DNA of 64,000 bases from Vicinamibacterales bacterium (GCA_041394705.1 JAWKHS010000007.1:1-64000), one strand, 5' to 3'. Shown: positions 15,007-24,636, numbered from the stretch's first letter. The notes: generated by a model not told the origin, from the letters alone. Made by a program: numbers and translations.

Positions 15007-17553
15007 GTGGTGGACATGCAGCCTGGAAAGCGTGAACGGACGGGCGCGGGCATCGTGGGGGTGGTCGGCTTCGGGCTGCTGCTCTGGGCGCCGGGTACGG
15101 CGATGGCGCAGACGGGCACGGTGACCGGCAAGGTGACGAACGCCGCCACCACTGCGCCCGTGACGAGCGGCTTCGTCACCCTGTGCACGACGGCCTTCTG
15201 CACGTCCTACGCCATCAATGGGTCGGGCACCTACACGGCGACGGTGGCCGCCGGCACCTACACCCTGCACACCGCCGTGACGGGGCTCGTGAACGAGGTG
15301 TTCGACCACGTGCCGTGCGCGATCTCGTGCGATGTGGAGCGCGCGCAGGGGACGCCCATCGTGGTCGGGAGCGGAAGTGTCCTCACGCGGAACTTCGCGC
15401 TGAGCCCTGGCGGCGGCGTCAGGGCTCTCGTGACCGACCGGGCCACCGGGGCGCCGATCCCGAACGTCTTCGTGGCGGTCGTGGGGAAGTTCGGCGGCTC
15501 GACTCGCTCCACGCTCGGGCAAACGGATGCCTCGGGAGCCGTCACGATTCGTGGCCTGCTCGACGGCACCTACCAGGCATTCACACAACAGGCGGCACCA
15601 CCCGTCTACGTCAACGAAATCCTCGGCGGGATTCCGTGCCTCGGCACATGCTCGTCGAGCGTCGCGATCGCCAGCGGAGCGTCTGTCCCGGTGACGACGG
15701 GCTCGGTCACGAACGTGACGTTCGCCCTCGACCGCGGCGCCACGATCTCGGGGACGGTCCGCTCCTCCGCCACACAGCTACCCGTGCCCGGGGTCACCAT
15801 CTTCGCGCGGGCTCGATTGGGATCCGAGCTCAGGCAAGGGTGGGCCGCCACCACCGACGCGAGTGGTGCCTACGTGCTCTCGGGGCTTCCGTCGGGTTCG
15901 TACGCGGTCGGCACGGAGTTCGTGCCGTCGTTCGTCGACGAGGTGTACCGCGACCGTCCGTGTGCCGCGGCTGTCTGCCAGGACCAGGAGGCCGCGGCGG
16001 GCGACCCGGTCAGCGTGACCGCGGGGGCGGCCGTGTCCGGCGTCGATTTCGCACTCGACGCGGGGGGCACGATTACCGGAAGGATCACGCAGGCCGGCAC
16101 GGGAACGCCGCTCCAGGCCGCGGTGTCCATCCAGGTGGTGTTCGGCGGGGTCTTCGTCCTGGACGTGGCACGCGTCAACACCAACGCGCAGGGGGTGTAC
16201 TCCGTCACGGGGCTGAAGCCCGCCGCCTACATCGTGGTGGCGGAGGCGACCGGTCACGCGCAGGAGTTGTTCGGCGGCACGCATCTGCTATCGAATGACC
16301 TCGACCTCAAGCGGGCGGCCCCGCGCGTGCCCGTCACCAACGGCGTGACCACGCCCAACATCGACGTCGTCCTGGACCGGACTGCCACCATCACGGGACG
16401 CGTCCGGTCCGCGACGACCAACGCCGGCATCAGCGGCGTGCACGTCGGCCTCTTCCGCGACGTGCCCGCCCCGGAACTCGTGCGGTCGACCACCACCGAC
16501 AGCACCGGCGCCTACTCACTGAACGGGTTCCCGTCCGGCACCTACTACGTGGCCACGATCGACCCGCGGTTCGACAACCGGGTCTGGGACGGCTTCCCGT
16601 GTCCGGCCGGCCCCTGCACGGCGCCGTTCGTCGTCACGCACGGCATCACCATTCCCGCCACGGGCGGTTCGCTGTATGCCGGACGGGACATCACCCTGAG
16701 TCCTGCCAGCGGCCCGCCAGTCCAGCCCAAGGGTCTGCAGGCCGTCAACGTCGGCGGAGGGGTGCAGTTCTCGTGGCTCGCGCCCGTCGGTGGAGGCACG
16801 CCGACCTCGTATCGATTCGAGGCTGGGCTCACCCCGGGCAGCACGTTCGCGAGCGTGTCCGTTCCGTCGACGTCGCTCTTCGTCCCAGGCGTGCCGCCCG
16901 GCACCTACTTCATCCGGGTCCGGGGCGTGAGTGCCGGGGGCACCGGCGAGGCCTCCGAGGAACGTGTGCTGCGGGTGGGACCGGGCAGTATCGTGGCGCC
17001 GGACGCGCCCTACAACGTCGAGCCCGCCGTCATCGCCGGGCGGCTCACGCTGACATGGCTCCCCCCGGACCACGGCCCCCGCCCTACGAGCTATCTCCTC
17101 GAAGTGGGCACGGCCGCCGGCCTCTCCAACATCGGCGTGCTGCCGGTGGCGGCCAACCTGTTCCAGTTCGACGGGGTTCCACCGGGTGTCTACTTCGTGC
17201 GGCTCCGCTCGCGGGTCGGCAGTGTCGCGGGCCCGCCGACGGACGACGTGTTGATGGTGGTGGGCAACGTGCCGGCTCCACCGAGCTCCCCACAGGAATT
17301 CACGAGTCAGGTGAGCGGCAACGTCGTGACGCTGACGTGGAACGCGCCGTTCTTCGGACCGGTCACGAGTTACGTGCTCGAGGCCGGCACGCACACGGGG
17401 GCGGCCGACATCGCCGTGTTCAACACGGGCAGCACCGCCACGTCGCTCGTCATCCCGGGCGTGCCGCCCGGGCGCTACTTCCTGCGGCTCCGCGCCCTCA
17501 ACGCCCTGGGAGCGAGCCCCCAGGGCTTCGAGCGCGAGGTCGTCGTGCCATAG
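15007..17553 (+). CDS. Large secreted protein: five carboxypeptidase-regulatory-like modules with Cys pairs + three fibronectin-III-like domains
   Basis: 848 residues. Signal peptide about 1-35 (KRER, hydrophobic core, AMA-Q), with the mature chain starting QTGTVTGKV. Five beta-sandwich modules of about 100 residues follow (pattern ITGxV, TDxSGAYxLxGLPSGTY). Four of them end in a paired-Cys motif: VPCAISC, IPCLGTC, RPCAAAVC and FPCPAGPC. The C-terminal 290 residues hold three fibronectin-III-like repeats (VQFSWLAP, LTLTWLPP and VTLTWNAP, each ending VPPGxYFxRxR). It is probably a surface or extracellular adhesin-like protein, exact role unknown. The GTG at 15007 has GGGAGG 5 bases upstream; an in-frame ATG at 15016 is the alternative. 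It is a tandem duplicate of the next gene. Confidence 0.82.
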   Translation: MVDMQPGKRERTGAGIVGVVGFGLLLWAPGTAMAQTGTVTGKVTNAATTAPVTSGFVTLCTTAFCTSYAINGSGTYTATVAAGTYTLHTAVTGLVNEVFDHVPCAISCDVERAQGTPIVVGSGSVLTRNFALSPGGGVRALVTDRATGAPIPNVFVAVVGKFGGSTRSTLGQTDASGAVTIRGLLDGTYQAFTQQAAPPVYVNEILGGIPCLGTCSSSVAIASGASVPVTTGSVTNVTFALDRGATISGTVRSSATQLPVPGVTIFARARLGSELRQGWAATTDASGAYVLSGLPSGSYAVGTEFVPSFVDEVYRDRPCAAAVCQDQEAAAGDPVSVTAGAAVSGVDFALDAGGTITGRITQAGTGTPLQAAVSIQVVFGGVFVLDVARVNTNAQGVYSVTGLKPAAYIVVAEATGHAQELFGGTHLLSNDLDLKRAAPRVPVTNGVTTPNIDVVLDRTATITGRVRSATTNAGISGVHVGLFRDVPAPELVRSTTTDSTGAYSLNGFPSGTYYVATIDPRFDNRVWDGFPCPAGPCTAPFVVTHGITIPATGGSLYAGRDITLSPASGPPVQPKGLQAVNVGGGVQFSWLAPVGGGTPTSYRFEAGLTPGSTFASVSVPSTSLFVPGVPPGTYFIRVRGVSAGGTGEASEERVLRVGPGSIVAPDAPYNVEPAVIAGRLTLTWLPPDHGPRPTSYLLEVGTAAGLSNIGVLPVAANLFQFDGVPPGVYFVRLRSRVGSVAGPPTDDVLMVVGNVPAPPSSPQEFTSQVSGNVVTLTWNAPFFGPVTSYVLEAGTHTGAADIAVFNTGSTATSLVIPGVPPGRYFLRLRALNALGASPQGFEREVVVP

Positions 17554-17600
17554 GCGCGCGGCGCCGGGTGGACCAGCGATCCGTGCGGTGGCTCGTCGCG

Positions 17601-17648
17601 TGTCCGGTTCCCGAGAGCGTTTCCCGATCCCGAAAGTAGAGACCCGTC
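17601..17648 (+). promoter_or_regulatory. Conserved 48-bp upstream block, copy 2
   Basis: Second copy of the block at 14917-14964, here between the two tandem secreted-protein genes, at the same position relative to the start. Its presence implies that the second gene has its own promoter instead of depending only on read-through. Confidence 0.5.
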
Positions 17649-17689
17649 GGCGGCCGCTGGCCGCCGGCCAGGTTCGCCGGGAGGGACAG

Positions 17690-20233
17690 GTGGTGGACAT
17701 GAAGCCTGGAAGGCGCGAACGGACGGGTGCGGGCGTCGTGGGGGTGGCGGTCCTCGGGCTGCTGCTCGCGATGCCCACGGTGGCGAGGGCGCAGACCGGG
17801 ACGGTGACGGGCAAGGTCACCAACGCGGCCACAGGCACGCCCGTGACGAGCGGCTCGGTCCGCGTCTGCCTCGCCGCCGGCTGCACCAGCCACGCCCTGA
17901 ATGGTTCGGGCAACTACACGGCGACGGTCGCCGCCGGCACCTACATCCTGCACACCGACGTGACCGGGCTGGTGAACGAGGTCTTCGACCACGTCCCCTG
18001 CGCCTTCTTCTGCGACTCCGCAGAGCGCGACCTGGGCGCACCGGTCGTGGTCGGGAGCGGAAGCGTCGTCACCCGGAACTTCGCGTTGAGCCCAGGCGGC
18101 AGCGTCGCGGGTGTCGTGACGGACCGAGCCACCGGCGCGCCGATTCGCGACGTCTTCGTGACGGTCATCGCGACGGTCGCGGGCCGGTTCCGCAGCAACA
18201 CCGCCCAAAGCGACGCCTCGGGCGTCTTCACGATGACGGGCGTGCTCGACGGGACGTATCGGGCCTTCACGCAAGAGGGCGCGATCCCCGTCTACGTCCA
18301 CCAGATCCTGGGCGGCATTCCGTGCGTCGGTTCGTGCAACGGCGGCGTCGCCATGGCCGCCGGGGCCCCTGTCCCGGTGACGACGGGAAGAGTCACCAAC
18401 GTGACGTTCGCCCTCGAGCGCGGCGCCACGATTTCGGGAACCATCCGCGCGGAGGCCACGCAATCCGCCGTGTCCAGCGCACGGGTCGTCGCCCACATGC
18501 GAGTCGGGTCCGAGCTCGTCCCAGTGAGCACGGCCCTCAGCGACACGTCCGGGGCCTATGTGCTGCCGGGGCTCCCGCCTGGCGCGTACGCGATCGGCAC
18601 GAGTCACAGGAATTTCGTCAACGAGGCGTACAACGACCGGCCGTGCGCGACGGAGTGCGAGGGTCAGGAACTTGCCTCCGCCGACTCCGTCACCGTGGGG
18701 GCAGGTGGTGCAGTGTCCGGCATCGACGTCGCGCTCGGCACCGGCGGCACGATCGCGGGCACGATCACCGAGGCCGGCACGGGAACACCACTGCAGGCGA
18801 CCATCACGGCCTATCGCGTGTCCGCGAATGGAAACATCACGCCGGCGAACGCGATCCTGACGAACGCGTCGGGCGCGTTCTCGCTCCAGGGCATGTCGGC
18901 CGGAAGCTACGTGCTGCTCGCGCGGGCGAGCGGCCACGTGCCCGAGCTGTTCGGCGGCAGGCACTTCCTGCCCAACAGCGACGCCGTGCTGCCCGCCGGA
19001 ACGCGAGTGCCCGTCACGAACGGCGTCACCACGCCGGGCATCGACATCGCAATGGATCGCAATGCCACCATCACGGGAAAGGTCCGGTCGTCAGCGTCCA
19101 ACACCGGCATCAGCGGCGTGGTGGTCAGTCTCTTCCGCGACGTCCCGGCCCCGGAACTCGTGCTGTCCGCCAGCACCGACGCCACGGGCGCCTACACGCT
19201 GACGGGGTTTCCGTCCGGCACCTACTACGTGGCGACGACCGACCCGCGGTTCGACAACCGGGTCTGGGACGGGTTCCCGTGTCCGGCCGGCCCCTGCACG
19301 GCGCCGTTCGTCGTCACGCACGGCATCACCATTCCCGCGGTCGGTGGTTCCCTGTATGCCGGGCGGGACGTCAGCCTGAGTCCGGCCAGCGGCCCGCCCG
19401 TCAAGCCCCTGGACCTGCAGGCCGTCAACGTCGGAGGTGGGGTGCAGTTCTCGTGGCTCGCGCCAGACGGCGGGGGCACGCCCACCTCGTACCGGTTCGA
19501 AGCGGGGCTCACTCCGGGGAGCACGTTCGCGAGCCTGTCCGTCCCGTCGACGTCGCTCTTCGTCCCAGGCGTGCCACCCGGCACCTACTTCATCCGGGTC
19601 CGGGGCGTGAGTGCCGGGGGCACGGGCGCGCCCTCCGAGGAGCGCGTGCTGCGGGTGGGACCGGGCGGCGTCGTGGCGCCCGACGTGCCGGACAATGTCG
19701 TGCCGGTGGTCCTTGCCGGGCGGCTGACGCTCACGTGGGCGCCCCCCGAGTTCGGGCCCCGGCCCTCGAGCTATCTGCTCGAGGTGGGCTCGGCGGCGGG
19801 TTCGTCGAACATCGGTGTCGTGCCGGTGACGGGGAACCTGTTCCAGTTCGACGGCGTCCCGCCGGGCGTCTACTTCGTGCGCCTCCGCTCGCGGGTCGGC
19901 AGTGTCGCGGGGCCGCCGACGGACGACGTGTTGATGGTGGTGGGGAACGTCCCGGCTCCGCCCAGCGCCCCCCGGGCGTTCACGAGCCGCGTGAGCGGCA
20001 ACGTCGTGACGCTGTCGTGGGACGCGCCGTTCTTCGGACCGGTCACGGGCTACGTGCTCGAAGCCGGCACCCACCCGGGCGCGGCCGACATCGCCGTCTT
20101 CAACACGGGCAGCTCCGCCACCTCGCTCGTCATTCCCGGCGTGCCGCCCGGGCGGTACGTCCTGCGGGTGCGCGCCTTCAATGCGCTCGGCACGAGTCCG
20201 CAGAGCCAGGAGCGCGAGCTCGTCGTGCCTTGA
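17690..20233 (+). CDS. Large secreted protein, tandem paralog: carboxypeptidase-regulatory-like modules + fibronectin-III-like domains
   Basis: 847 residues from GTG at 17690 (ATG at 17699 is the alternative); the GGGAGG, GTG and ATG spacing copies that of the upstream paralog exactly. Same architecture: signal peptide with a VARA-Q junction, five modules with Cys pairs VPCAFFC, IPCVGSC, RPCATEC and FPCPAGPC, then three fibronectin-III-like domains ending in the same REL/REV-VVP C-terminus. Sequence identity to the first copy is uneven: modules 2-4 have diverged, while a stretch of about 97 bp (19241-19337 against 16561-16657) differs at one base, which suggests gene conversion. Both genes are likely regulated together through the repeated upstream block. 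The ligand is unknown. Confidence 0.82.
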   Translation: MVDMKPGRRERTGAGVVGVAVLGLLLAMPTVARAQTGTVTGKVTNAATGTPVTSGSVRVCLAAGCTSHALNGSGNYTATVAAGTYILHTDVTGLVNEVFDHVPCAFFCDSAERDLGAPVVVGSGSVVTRNFALSPGGSVAGVVTDRATGAPIRDVFVTVIATVAGRFRSNTAQSDASGVFTMTGVLDGTYRAFTQEGAIPVYVHQILGGIPCVGSCNGGVAMAAGAPVPVTTGRVTNVTFALERGATISGTIRAEATQSAVSSARVVAHMRVGSELVPVSTALSDTSGAYVLPGLPPGAYAIGTSHRNFVNEAYNDRPCATECEGQELASADSVTVGAGGAVSGIDVALGTGGTIAGTITEAGTGTPLQATITAYRVSANGNITPANAILTNASGAFSLQGMSAGSYVLLARASGHVPELFGGRHFLPNSDAVLPAGTRVPVTNGVTTPGIDIAMDRNATITGKVRSSASNTGISGVVVSLFRDVPAPELVLSASTDATGAYTLTGFPSGTYYVATTDPRFDNRVWDGFPCPAGPCTAPFVVTHGITIPAVGGSLYAGRDVSLSPASGPPVKPLDLQAVNVGGGVQFSWLAPDGGGTPTSYRFEAGLTPGSTFASLSVPSTSLFVPGVPPGTYFIRVRGVSAGGTGAPSEERVLRVGPGGVVAPDVPDNVVPVVLAGRLTLTWAPPEFGPRPSSYLLEVGSAAGSSNIGVVPVTGNLFQFDGVPPGVYFVRLRSRVGSVAGPPTDDVLMVVGNVPAPPSAPRAFTSRVSGNVVTLSWDAPFFGPVTGYVLEAGTHPGAADIAVFNTGSSATSLVIPGVPPGRYVLRVRAFNALGTSPQSQERELVVP

Positions 20234-20323
20234 CGCTCGGCGGCGGCCGCGAGGCCGCCAGGGCTGGGCCGGCGGCTCGGAAGTCGACAGGGCTCAGCAG
20301 GTTGCAGTAACATCGGCTCTTCG

Positions 20324-21877
20324 ATGAAATTCCACCTGATCAACCCGAAGCTGCCCCTGAGCTTCGCGGGGAACGAGTACGCGGCACCGATGGTGTTCAA
20401 GAAGTACTCGACGCCTCCGCTCGGGTTGCTGACCGTCGCCGGGATGATCCCGGACCACCACCAGGTCACGTTCTGCGACGAGAACGTCTCGACCGTGGAC
20501 TACTCGGTGGACTGCGACGTGGTGGGACTCACCGGCATGCACCTGCAGGGGCAGGGCATCCGCCACATCGCGACGGAGTTCCGGAAGCGCGGCAAGAAGG
20601 TCATCGTCGGCGGCCCGTCCTGCATGGCCGTCCCCGAGCGCTACCGCGACATCGCCGACATCCTGATGGTGGGCGAGGCGGAGCAGACCTGGCCCGAGTG
20701 CATCGCGGACCTCGAACGCGGCACGGCGCGGGACACCTACAAGCCCACGGACACCGTGGACCTCCGTACGTCGCCCGTCCCGCGTTTCGAGCTGGTCTCG
20801 CCGCGGGACTACCTGAGCATCAGCCTCCAGACGACGCGCGGCTGCCCGTTCAAGTGCGAGTTCTGCGACATCATCACGCTCTACGGCCGGAAGGTGCGCA
20901 CGAAGCCCGTCGAGCAGGTGGTGCGCGAAGTGGAGCGGGTGCTGGCGCTCGGCTGGGACCGGCTGTTCTTCGTGGACGACAACTTCATCGGCGATCCGCG
21001 CTACACGGCGGAGCTGATGGAGGCGCTGACGGCGCTCCAGCGGCGCCTGACGAAGCCGTTCTATTTCTCCACGCAGGCCACGATCAACGTCGCCCACAAC
21101 CAGCAGCTCCTGCAGCAGCTCTACGACGGCGGCTGCCGCAGCATGTTCATCGGCATCGAGACGCCGCGGACGTCGTCCCTGCAGGAGACGCACAAGTACC
21201 AGAACGTCCGCAAGAACACGCTGGACGAGGTCGCGCGCATCCAGGCGCAGGGCATCGCCGTCTACTCGGGCCTCATCGTGGGCTTCGACCACGACGACGA
21301 CGCGATCTTCGACGAGCAGGTGGACTTCATCAACGCCGCCAGGATCCCGCTGCCGCTGCCGTCGATGCTCGGCGCGCTGCCGGCCACGCCGCTGTACGAG
21401 CGGATGAAGGCCGAGGGCCGGCTCATTCCCGAGCACGAGTTCCAGGGGAACTCGTACTTCACCAACATCCTGCCGAAGCAGTTCACGATGGAAGGGCTCG
21501 AGCGCGGCTACAAGGGGATGGTGCGCAACCTGTACAGCCCCGAGAACTACTCGGCGCGCGTGCTCGGCGAGCTCGAGAACCTGAACAAGGCGGAGGGCGG
21601 CGCGAGCAACTACCGCTTCCTGACCCTCCTGGCCGGCTACCTGTGGGTGCTCGGCTGGTACATCGTCGACCCGAACCGGGTCATGCTGCTCAAGGCGTTC
21701 TTCAAGATCGCCCCGGCCGTGCTGACGAAGTACCCGAAGGTCGCCGACGCGGGCCTGCAGCGCCTGGTGATGTACCGTCACGTGCGGCACTTCGTGAACA
21801 TGGTGGAGCGACGCGAGTCCACGCGGACCACCAACGGCCGCGCGGCCGCGCAGCACACGGTCAGCGTTCCGGCCTAG
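20324..21877 (+). CDS. B12-binding-type radical SAM protein (DUF4070-like)
   Basis: 517 residues. An N-terminal Rossmann-like, cobalamin-binding-type domain (about 1-135; TPPLGLLTVAG, then KKVIVGGPSC and ILMVGEAE) precedes a radical SAM domain with the [4Fe-4S] motif TRGCPFKCEFCD (Cys174, 178, 181). A C-terminal extension of about 150 residues resembles DUF4070. The same layout occurs in the hopanoid C-2 methylase HpnP and many uncharacterised relatives, so a methylase or other alkyl-transfer role is possible; no hopanoid gene is nearby and I do not assign a substrate. A canonical DxHxxG cobalamin motif is not seen (the equivalent region reads VGLTGMHLQG). No strong Shine-Dalgarno sequence precedes the ATG. 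The stop opens a heptamer repeat, followed by a tRNA. Confidence 0.85.
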   Translation: MKFHLINPKLPLSFAGNEYAAPMVFKKYSTPPLGLLTVAGMIPDHHQVTFCDENVSTVDYSVDCDVVGLTGMHLQGQGIRHIATEFRKRGKKVIVGGPSCMAVPERYRDIADILMVGEAEQTWPECIADLERGTARDTYKPTDTVDLRTSPVPRFELVSPRDYLSISLQTTRGCPFKCEFCDIITLYGRKVRTKPVEQVVREVERVLALGWDRLFFVDDNFIGDPRYTAELMEALTALQRRLTKPFYFSTQATINVAHNQQLLQQLYDGGCRSMFIGIETPRTSSLQETHKYQNVRKNTLDEVARIQAQGIAVYSGLIVGFDHDDDAIFDEQVDFINAARIPLPLPSMLGALPATPLYERMKAEGRLIPEHEFQGNSYFTNILPKQFTMEGLERGYKGMVRNLYSPENYSARVLGELENLNKAEGGASNYRFLTLLAGYLWVLGWYIVDPNRVMLLKAFFKIAPAVLTKYPKVADAGLQRLVMYRHVRHFVNMVERRESTRTTNGRAAAQHTVSVPA

Positions 21878-21903
21878 CCGCTAGCCCCTAGCCGCTAGCC
21901 CCT
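21874..21903. repeat. Heptamer tandem repeat CTAGCC(G/C) x4 over a stop codon
   Basis: Four units CTAGCCG, CTAGCCC, CTAGCCG, CTAGCCC plus CT run from the TAG stop of the radical SAM gene. The unit is related to the CGGCTGG repeat at 562 (reverse complement CCAGCCG) and to the repeat at 59591-59613. Confidence 0.7.
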
Positions 21904-21911
21904 GTCCTTTC

Positions 21912-21987
21912 GGGCCCATAGCTCAGCGGTTAGAGCAGCCGGCTCATAACCGGTCGGTCCCTGGTTCAAATCCAGGTGGGCCCACCA
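21912..21987 (+). tRNA. tRNA with CAU anticodon, probably tRNA-Ile2 (lysidine type)
   Basis: A complete cloverleaf: acceptor stem GGGCCCA/TGGGCCC, D arm GCTC..GAGC, anticodon stem CCGG/CCGG with loop CTCATAA, and T arm CCTGG-TTCAAAT-CCAGG. Discriminator A is at 21984 and CCA is encoded at 21985-21987. The CAU anticodon allows tRNA-Met or tRNA-Ile2. The GGGCCC acceptor stem and overall likeness to bacterial Ile2 tRNAs favour Ile2, in which TilS would convert C34 to lysidine; elongator Met cannot be excluded. Confidence 0.93.
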
Positions 21988-22008
21988 TCCTTGCCGTCGG
22001 GCGCCGCG

Positions 22009-24636
22009 TCACCGGGTGGTGGGGTTGGAAGCGAACTGCTTCAAGTGCCCTTCGATCTCGGCGCGCAGGCCGGTGGCGGCTGCGCCCGGCGGCGCGGCGG
22101 GCAGCATCTCGAGCGCGGAGCGGCCGACGTCGAGGGCCTGCGTGACGTCGCCCGTCTGGAACAGCGCCAGGGCCAGGGTGTCGAGGATCATCGGCTGGCG
22201 TTGGACGCCGGCCGCCCGCCGCGCGACGCGGAGGGCCGTGGCCGGGTCGCGCAGGGAGGCAGGCTCACAGGTGAGCAGCCACGACGCGTAGTCGTTCAAG
22301 GTGCCGGCGCTGGCGCCGGGCCGTTCGGCCTGTTCCCGGAGCATCGCCAGCCCCCGTCGGGTCGAGGCCGCGGCGTCGGACGGGTGCCCCACGCGGAGGA
22401 GCACCGGCGCCTGACGTAACAGGACGAAGCTCAGGAGCGACTGGGCGCGAACGTTGGCGGGATCGGCAGCCAGGAGCGCGTCGAACAGCTGGAGCGCGCG
22501 GGCATTCGACGCCAGCGAGCGCGCGTCGTGGCCGAGCAGCAGCTCGGTCACGCCTTTCTGGATCTGAATCGTCGCCAGTTGCTGCTGCAGGCGGGCGTCT
22601 CCGGGCGCCTTGGCCAGCCGCGCCTCGAACATGTCGGCCGACGTGGCGATTTCGGCGAGCGCCTCGTCGAGACGTCCATTCACGCGAAGGGCGTTCGCGC
22701 GGGCCACGCGCACCGAGGCGATGCCATCGACGTAGACCGCATCGGCCGGATGCGCGGCGGCCAGCGCCTGGTAGCGGGCAAGCCCGGCGTCGCACGCCGC
22801 GAGGGCTCCGGCCCCGTCGCCCGTCGCGAGCAGAATGCCGCACAGGCGATTCGAGGCGACGGCCACGGACTGGCCGATGTCGTCCGCGTTCCCGCCCGCG
22901 GCCAGCGCCGACGACCCGTCATCGACCACCCGGCGGTATGCCGCCACCGCCTCACCGGCGCGTCCGGCGCCCTGCAGGGCATCCCCGAGGCGGAGGTAGC
23001 CGGCGATCGCCGCGAGCCGTTCGGGCGACCCGGGCGGCGTGCCCGCGGCGAGCGCGTCGCGCACCGCCAGCGCCTTGGTCGAACTGGCGAGGCCGCCCGC
23101 CACGTCGCCGACATTCGCCTCATAGGGATTGGTCTGGATGCCGGCCATCCGCTCGTAGGCCGCGGCCAGGTCGCCCTGAAGGGACCGGTCGCCCGCGGCA
23201 TCCTTCGCGAGGATGTCCAGGTACTCCACGCCCTTCTTCACGACCAGTTCGCGGGCGGTGGTCGCGCCCGGCAGTGTCGCAATCGCGTCGTGGAACTCGA
23301 ACACGAACCCGGTCGCGAGGGCGCGCAGATCGTGGAACCGCTGCTCGGCGCGGGCGCGCTGCTCGTCGGCATCCTGGCGCGCGCGCTCGGCGGCCCACGC
23401 CTGCCACACCGCCGCGCCGAGCCCCGCGGCGAGCGCGAGGACCGCCGTGAACGCGAGGGCCACGGGCACGGTGTGCCGGCGCACGAACAAGCGCACGCGG
23501 TACGCCGCGGAGTCCGGACGCGCCGCAATGGGATGCCCGGCCAGGTACCGGCGAAGGTCGGCGGCCAGATCCGTGGCGCTCGAGTAGCGACGCTCGGGGA
23601 TCTTCGCCAGCGCCTTGGCGACAATCGTGTCGAGGTCGCCCTGGAGCTCCCGGCGGAGGCGGTCGACGGGCGCGGGCAGCCCCGCGGCGGCGAGATCGGT
23701 CTCGAGAACGGCCAGGCTCGCCCGCGCGGGCTCCGTGCGGCACACGACCTGGACGATCTCGTCGTAGCCAGGCGAGGCGAGCGCCTGGGCTCGCCGGCCC
23801 GTGAGCAGCTCGTAGAGGAGGAGACCGAGGGCGTAGACGTCCGTGGACGTCGTGACGGTCTCACCCAGCACCTGCTCGGGGGCGGCGTACTGCGGCGTCA
23901 GGGGCTGCGCGCCTGGGCGGGTGGAGTCGAGCACCGCATCGTCGCCGTCGAGCAGTTTCGCGATGCCGAAGTCCAGGAGCTTGATCTGGCCGTCGTGCGT
24001 CACCAGGATGTTCGATGGCTTCAGGTCCCGGTGCACGACGAGGTTCTGATGCGCGAACTGGACGGCGTCGCAGACCGTCGCCGCCAGTGCGAGGCGGTCG
24101 CGGAGCGGCAAGCGCGCGTCGCGGCAGTGCCGATCGATGGGCACGCCGTCGACGAGCTCCATGACGACCCAGGCCACGCCGTCGTCCGAGCCGGCGTCGT
24201 ACAGCTGGGCGATGTTGGGATGCGTCAGCCTGGCGAGAATCCGCTGCTCCTGATGGAAGCGCCAGCCGCCCGCGGACCCCGCCGGCGCCGCGGGCACCAC
24301 CTTGAGGGCGACGTCGCGTTCGAACTGCCGGTCGACGCGGCGCGCCAGGTAGACCGCCCCCATCCCTCCCCGGCCGATCTCGCGAACGACCTCGTACGGC
24401 CCGAAGCGACGCCCCTGGCTCGCCTCGGCGCGTGGCACCGCGGCTGCGGGCCGTTCCAGGAACGACGTCAGGCGCGCCTGCGCGGCGAGCAAGCGCGACA
24501 CGCGCGCGCGCAGCGCCGGGTCGCCGGCACACGCGTCGTCAAGGTAGGCGTCCCGGGCGTCGAGGGGGAGGTCCGCGGCACCGTCGAACACCCGGCGAAC
24601 CCGCTCGCCATCAGGCTCGCCTCCGTGGTCGTTCAT
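22009..24636 (-). CDS. Membrane Ser/Thr protein kinase with C-terminal TPR region
   Basis: 875 residues from ATG at 24636. Kinase domain at about 79-365: Gly-loop EIGRGGMGAVY, K112, catalytic loop HRDLKPSN (D204), DFG 222-224 and the TPQYAAPEQVL segment. TM helix at about 390-413, then about 460 residues of TPR-like helices. It is a paralog of the kinase at 11370-14288, with the same order and spacing of domains, but no ECF sigma gene lies next to it, so its partner must be encoded elsewhere or its outputs differ. A GTG further upstream (24741) would extend it by 35 residues; the extension looks unlike related N-termini, which start close to a D-G-E-R-V-R helix. Its 3' end lies 21 bases from the tRNA. 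Confidence 0.9.
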   Translation of the reverse strand: MNDHGGEPDGERVRRVFDGAADLPLDARDAYLDDACAGDPALRARVSRLLAAQARLTSFLERPAAAVPRAEASQGRRFGPYEVVREIGRGGMGAVYLARRVDRQFERDVALKVVPAAPAGSAGGWRFHQEQRILARLTHPNIAQLYDAGSDDGVAWVVMELVDGVPIDRHCRDARLPLRDRLALAATVCDAVQFAHQNLVVHRDLKPSNILVTHDGQIKLLDFGIAKLLDGDDAVLDSTRPGAQPLTPQYAAPEQVLGETVTTSTDVYALGLLLYELLTGRRAQALASPGYDEIVQVVCRTEPARASLAVLETDLAAAGLPAPVDRLRRELQGDLDTIVAKALAKIPERRYSSATDLAADLRRYLAGHPIAARPDSAAYRVRLFVRRHTVPVALAFTAVLALAAGLGAAVWQAWAAERARQDADEQRARAEQRFHDLRALATGFVFEFHDAIATLPGATTARELVVKKGVEYLDILAKDAAGDRSLQGDLAAAYERMAGIQTNPYEANVGDVAGGLASSTKALAVRDALAAGTPPGSPERLAAIAGYLRLGDALQGAGRAGEAVAAYRRVVDDGSSALAAGGNADDIGQSVAVASNRLCGILLATGDGAGALAACDAGLARYQALAAAHPADAVYVDGIASVRVARANALRVNGRLDEALAEIATSADMFEARLAKAPGDARLQQQLATIQIQKGVTELLLGHDARSLASNARALQLFDALLAADPANVRAQSLLSFVLLRQAPVLLRVGHPSDAAASTRRGLAMLREQAERPGASAGTLNDYASWLLTCEPASLRDPATALRVARRAAGVQRQPMILDTLALALFQTGDVTQALDVGRSALEMLPAAPPGAAATGLRAEIEGHLKQFASNPTTR

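Noticed and set aside
17588..17689. ATG at 17588 as the start of the second tandem secreted protein
   Set aside because: The extension covers the conserved upstream block, precedes the signal peptide and is not matched in the first copy, where the frame does not continue.
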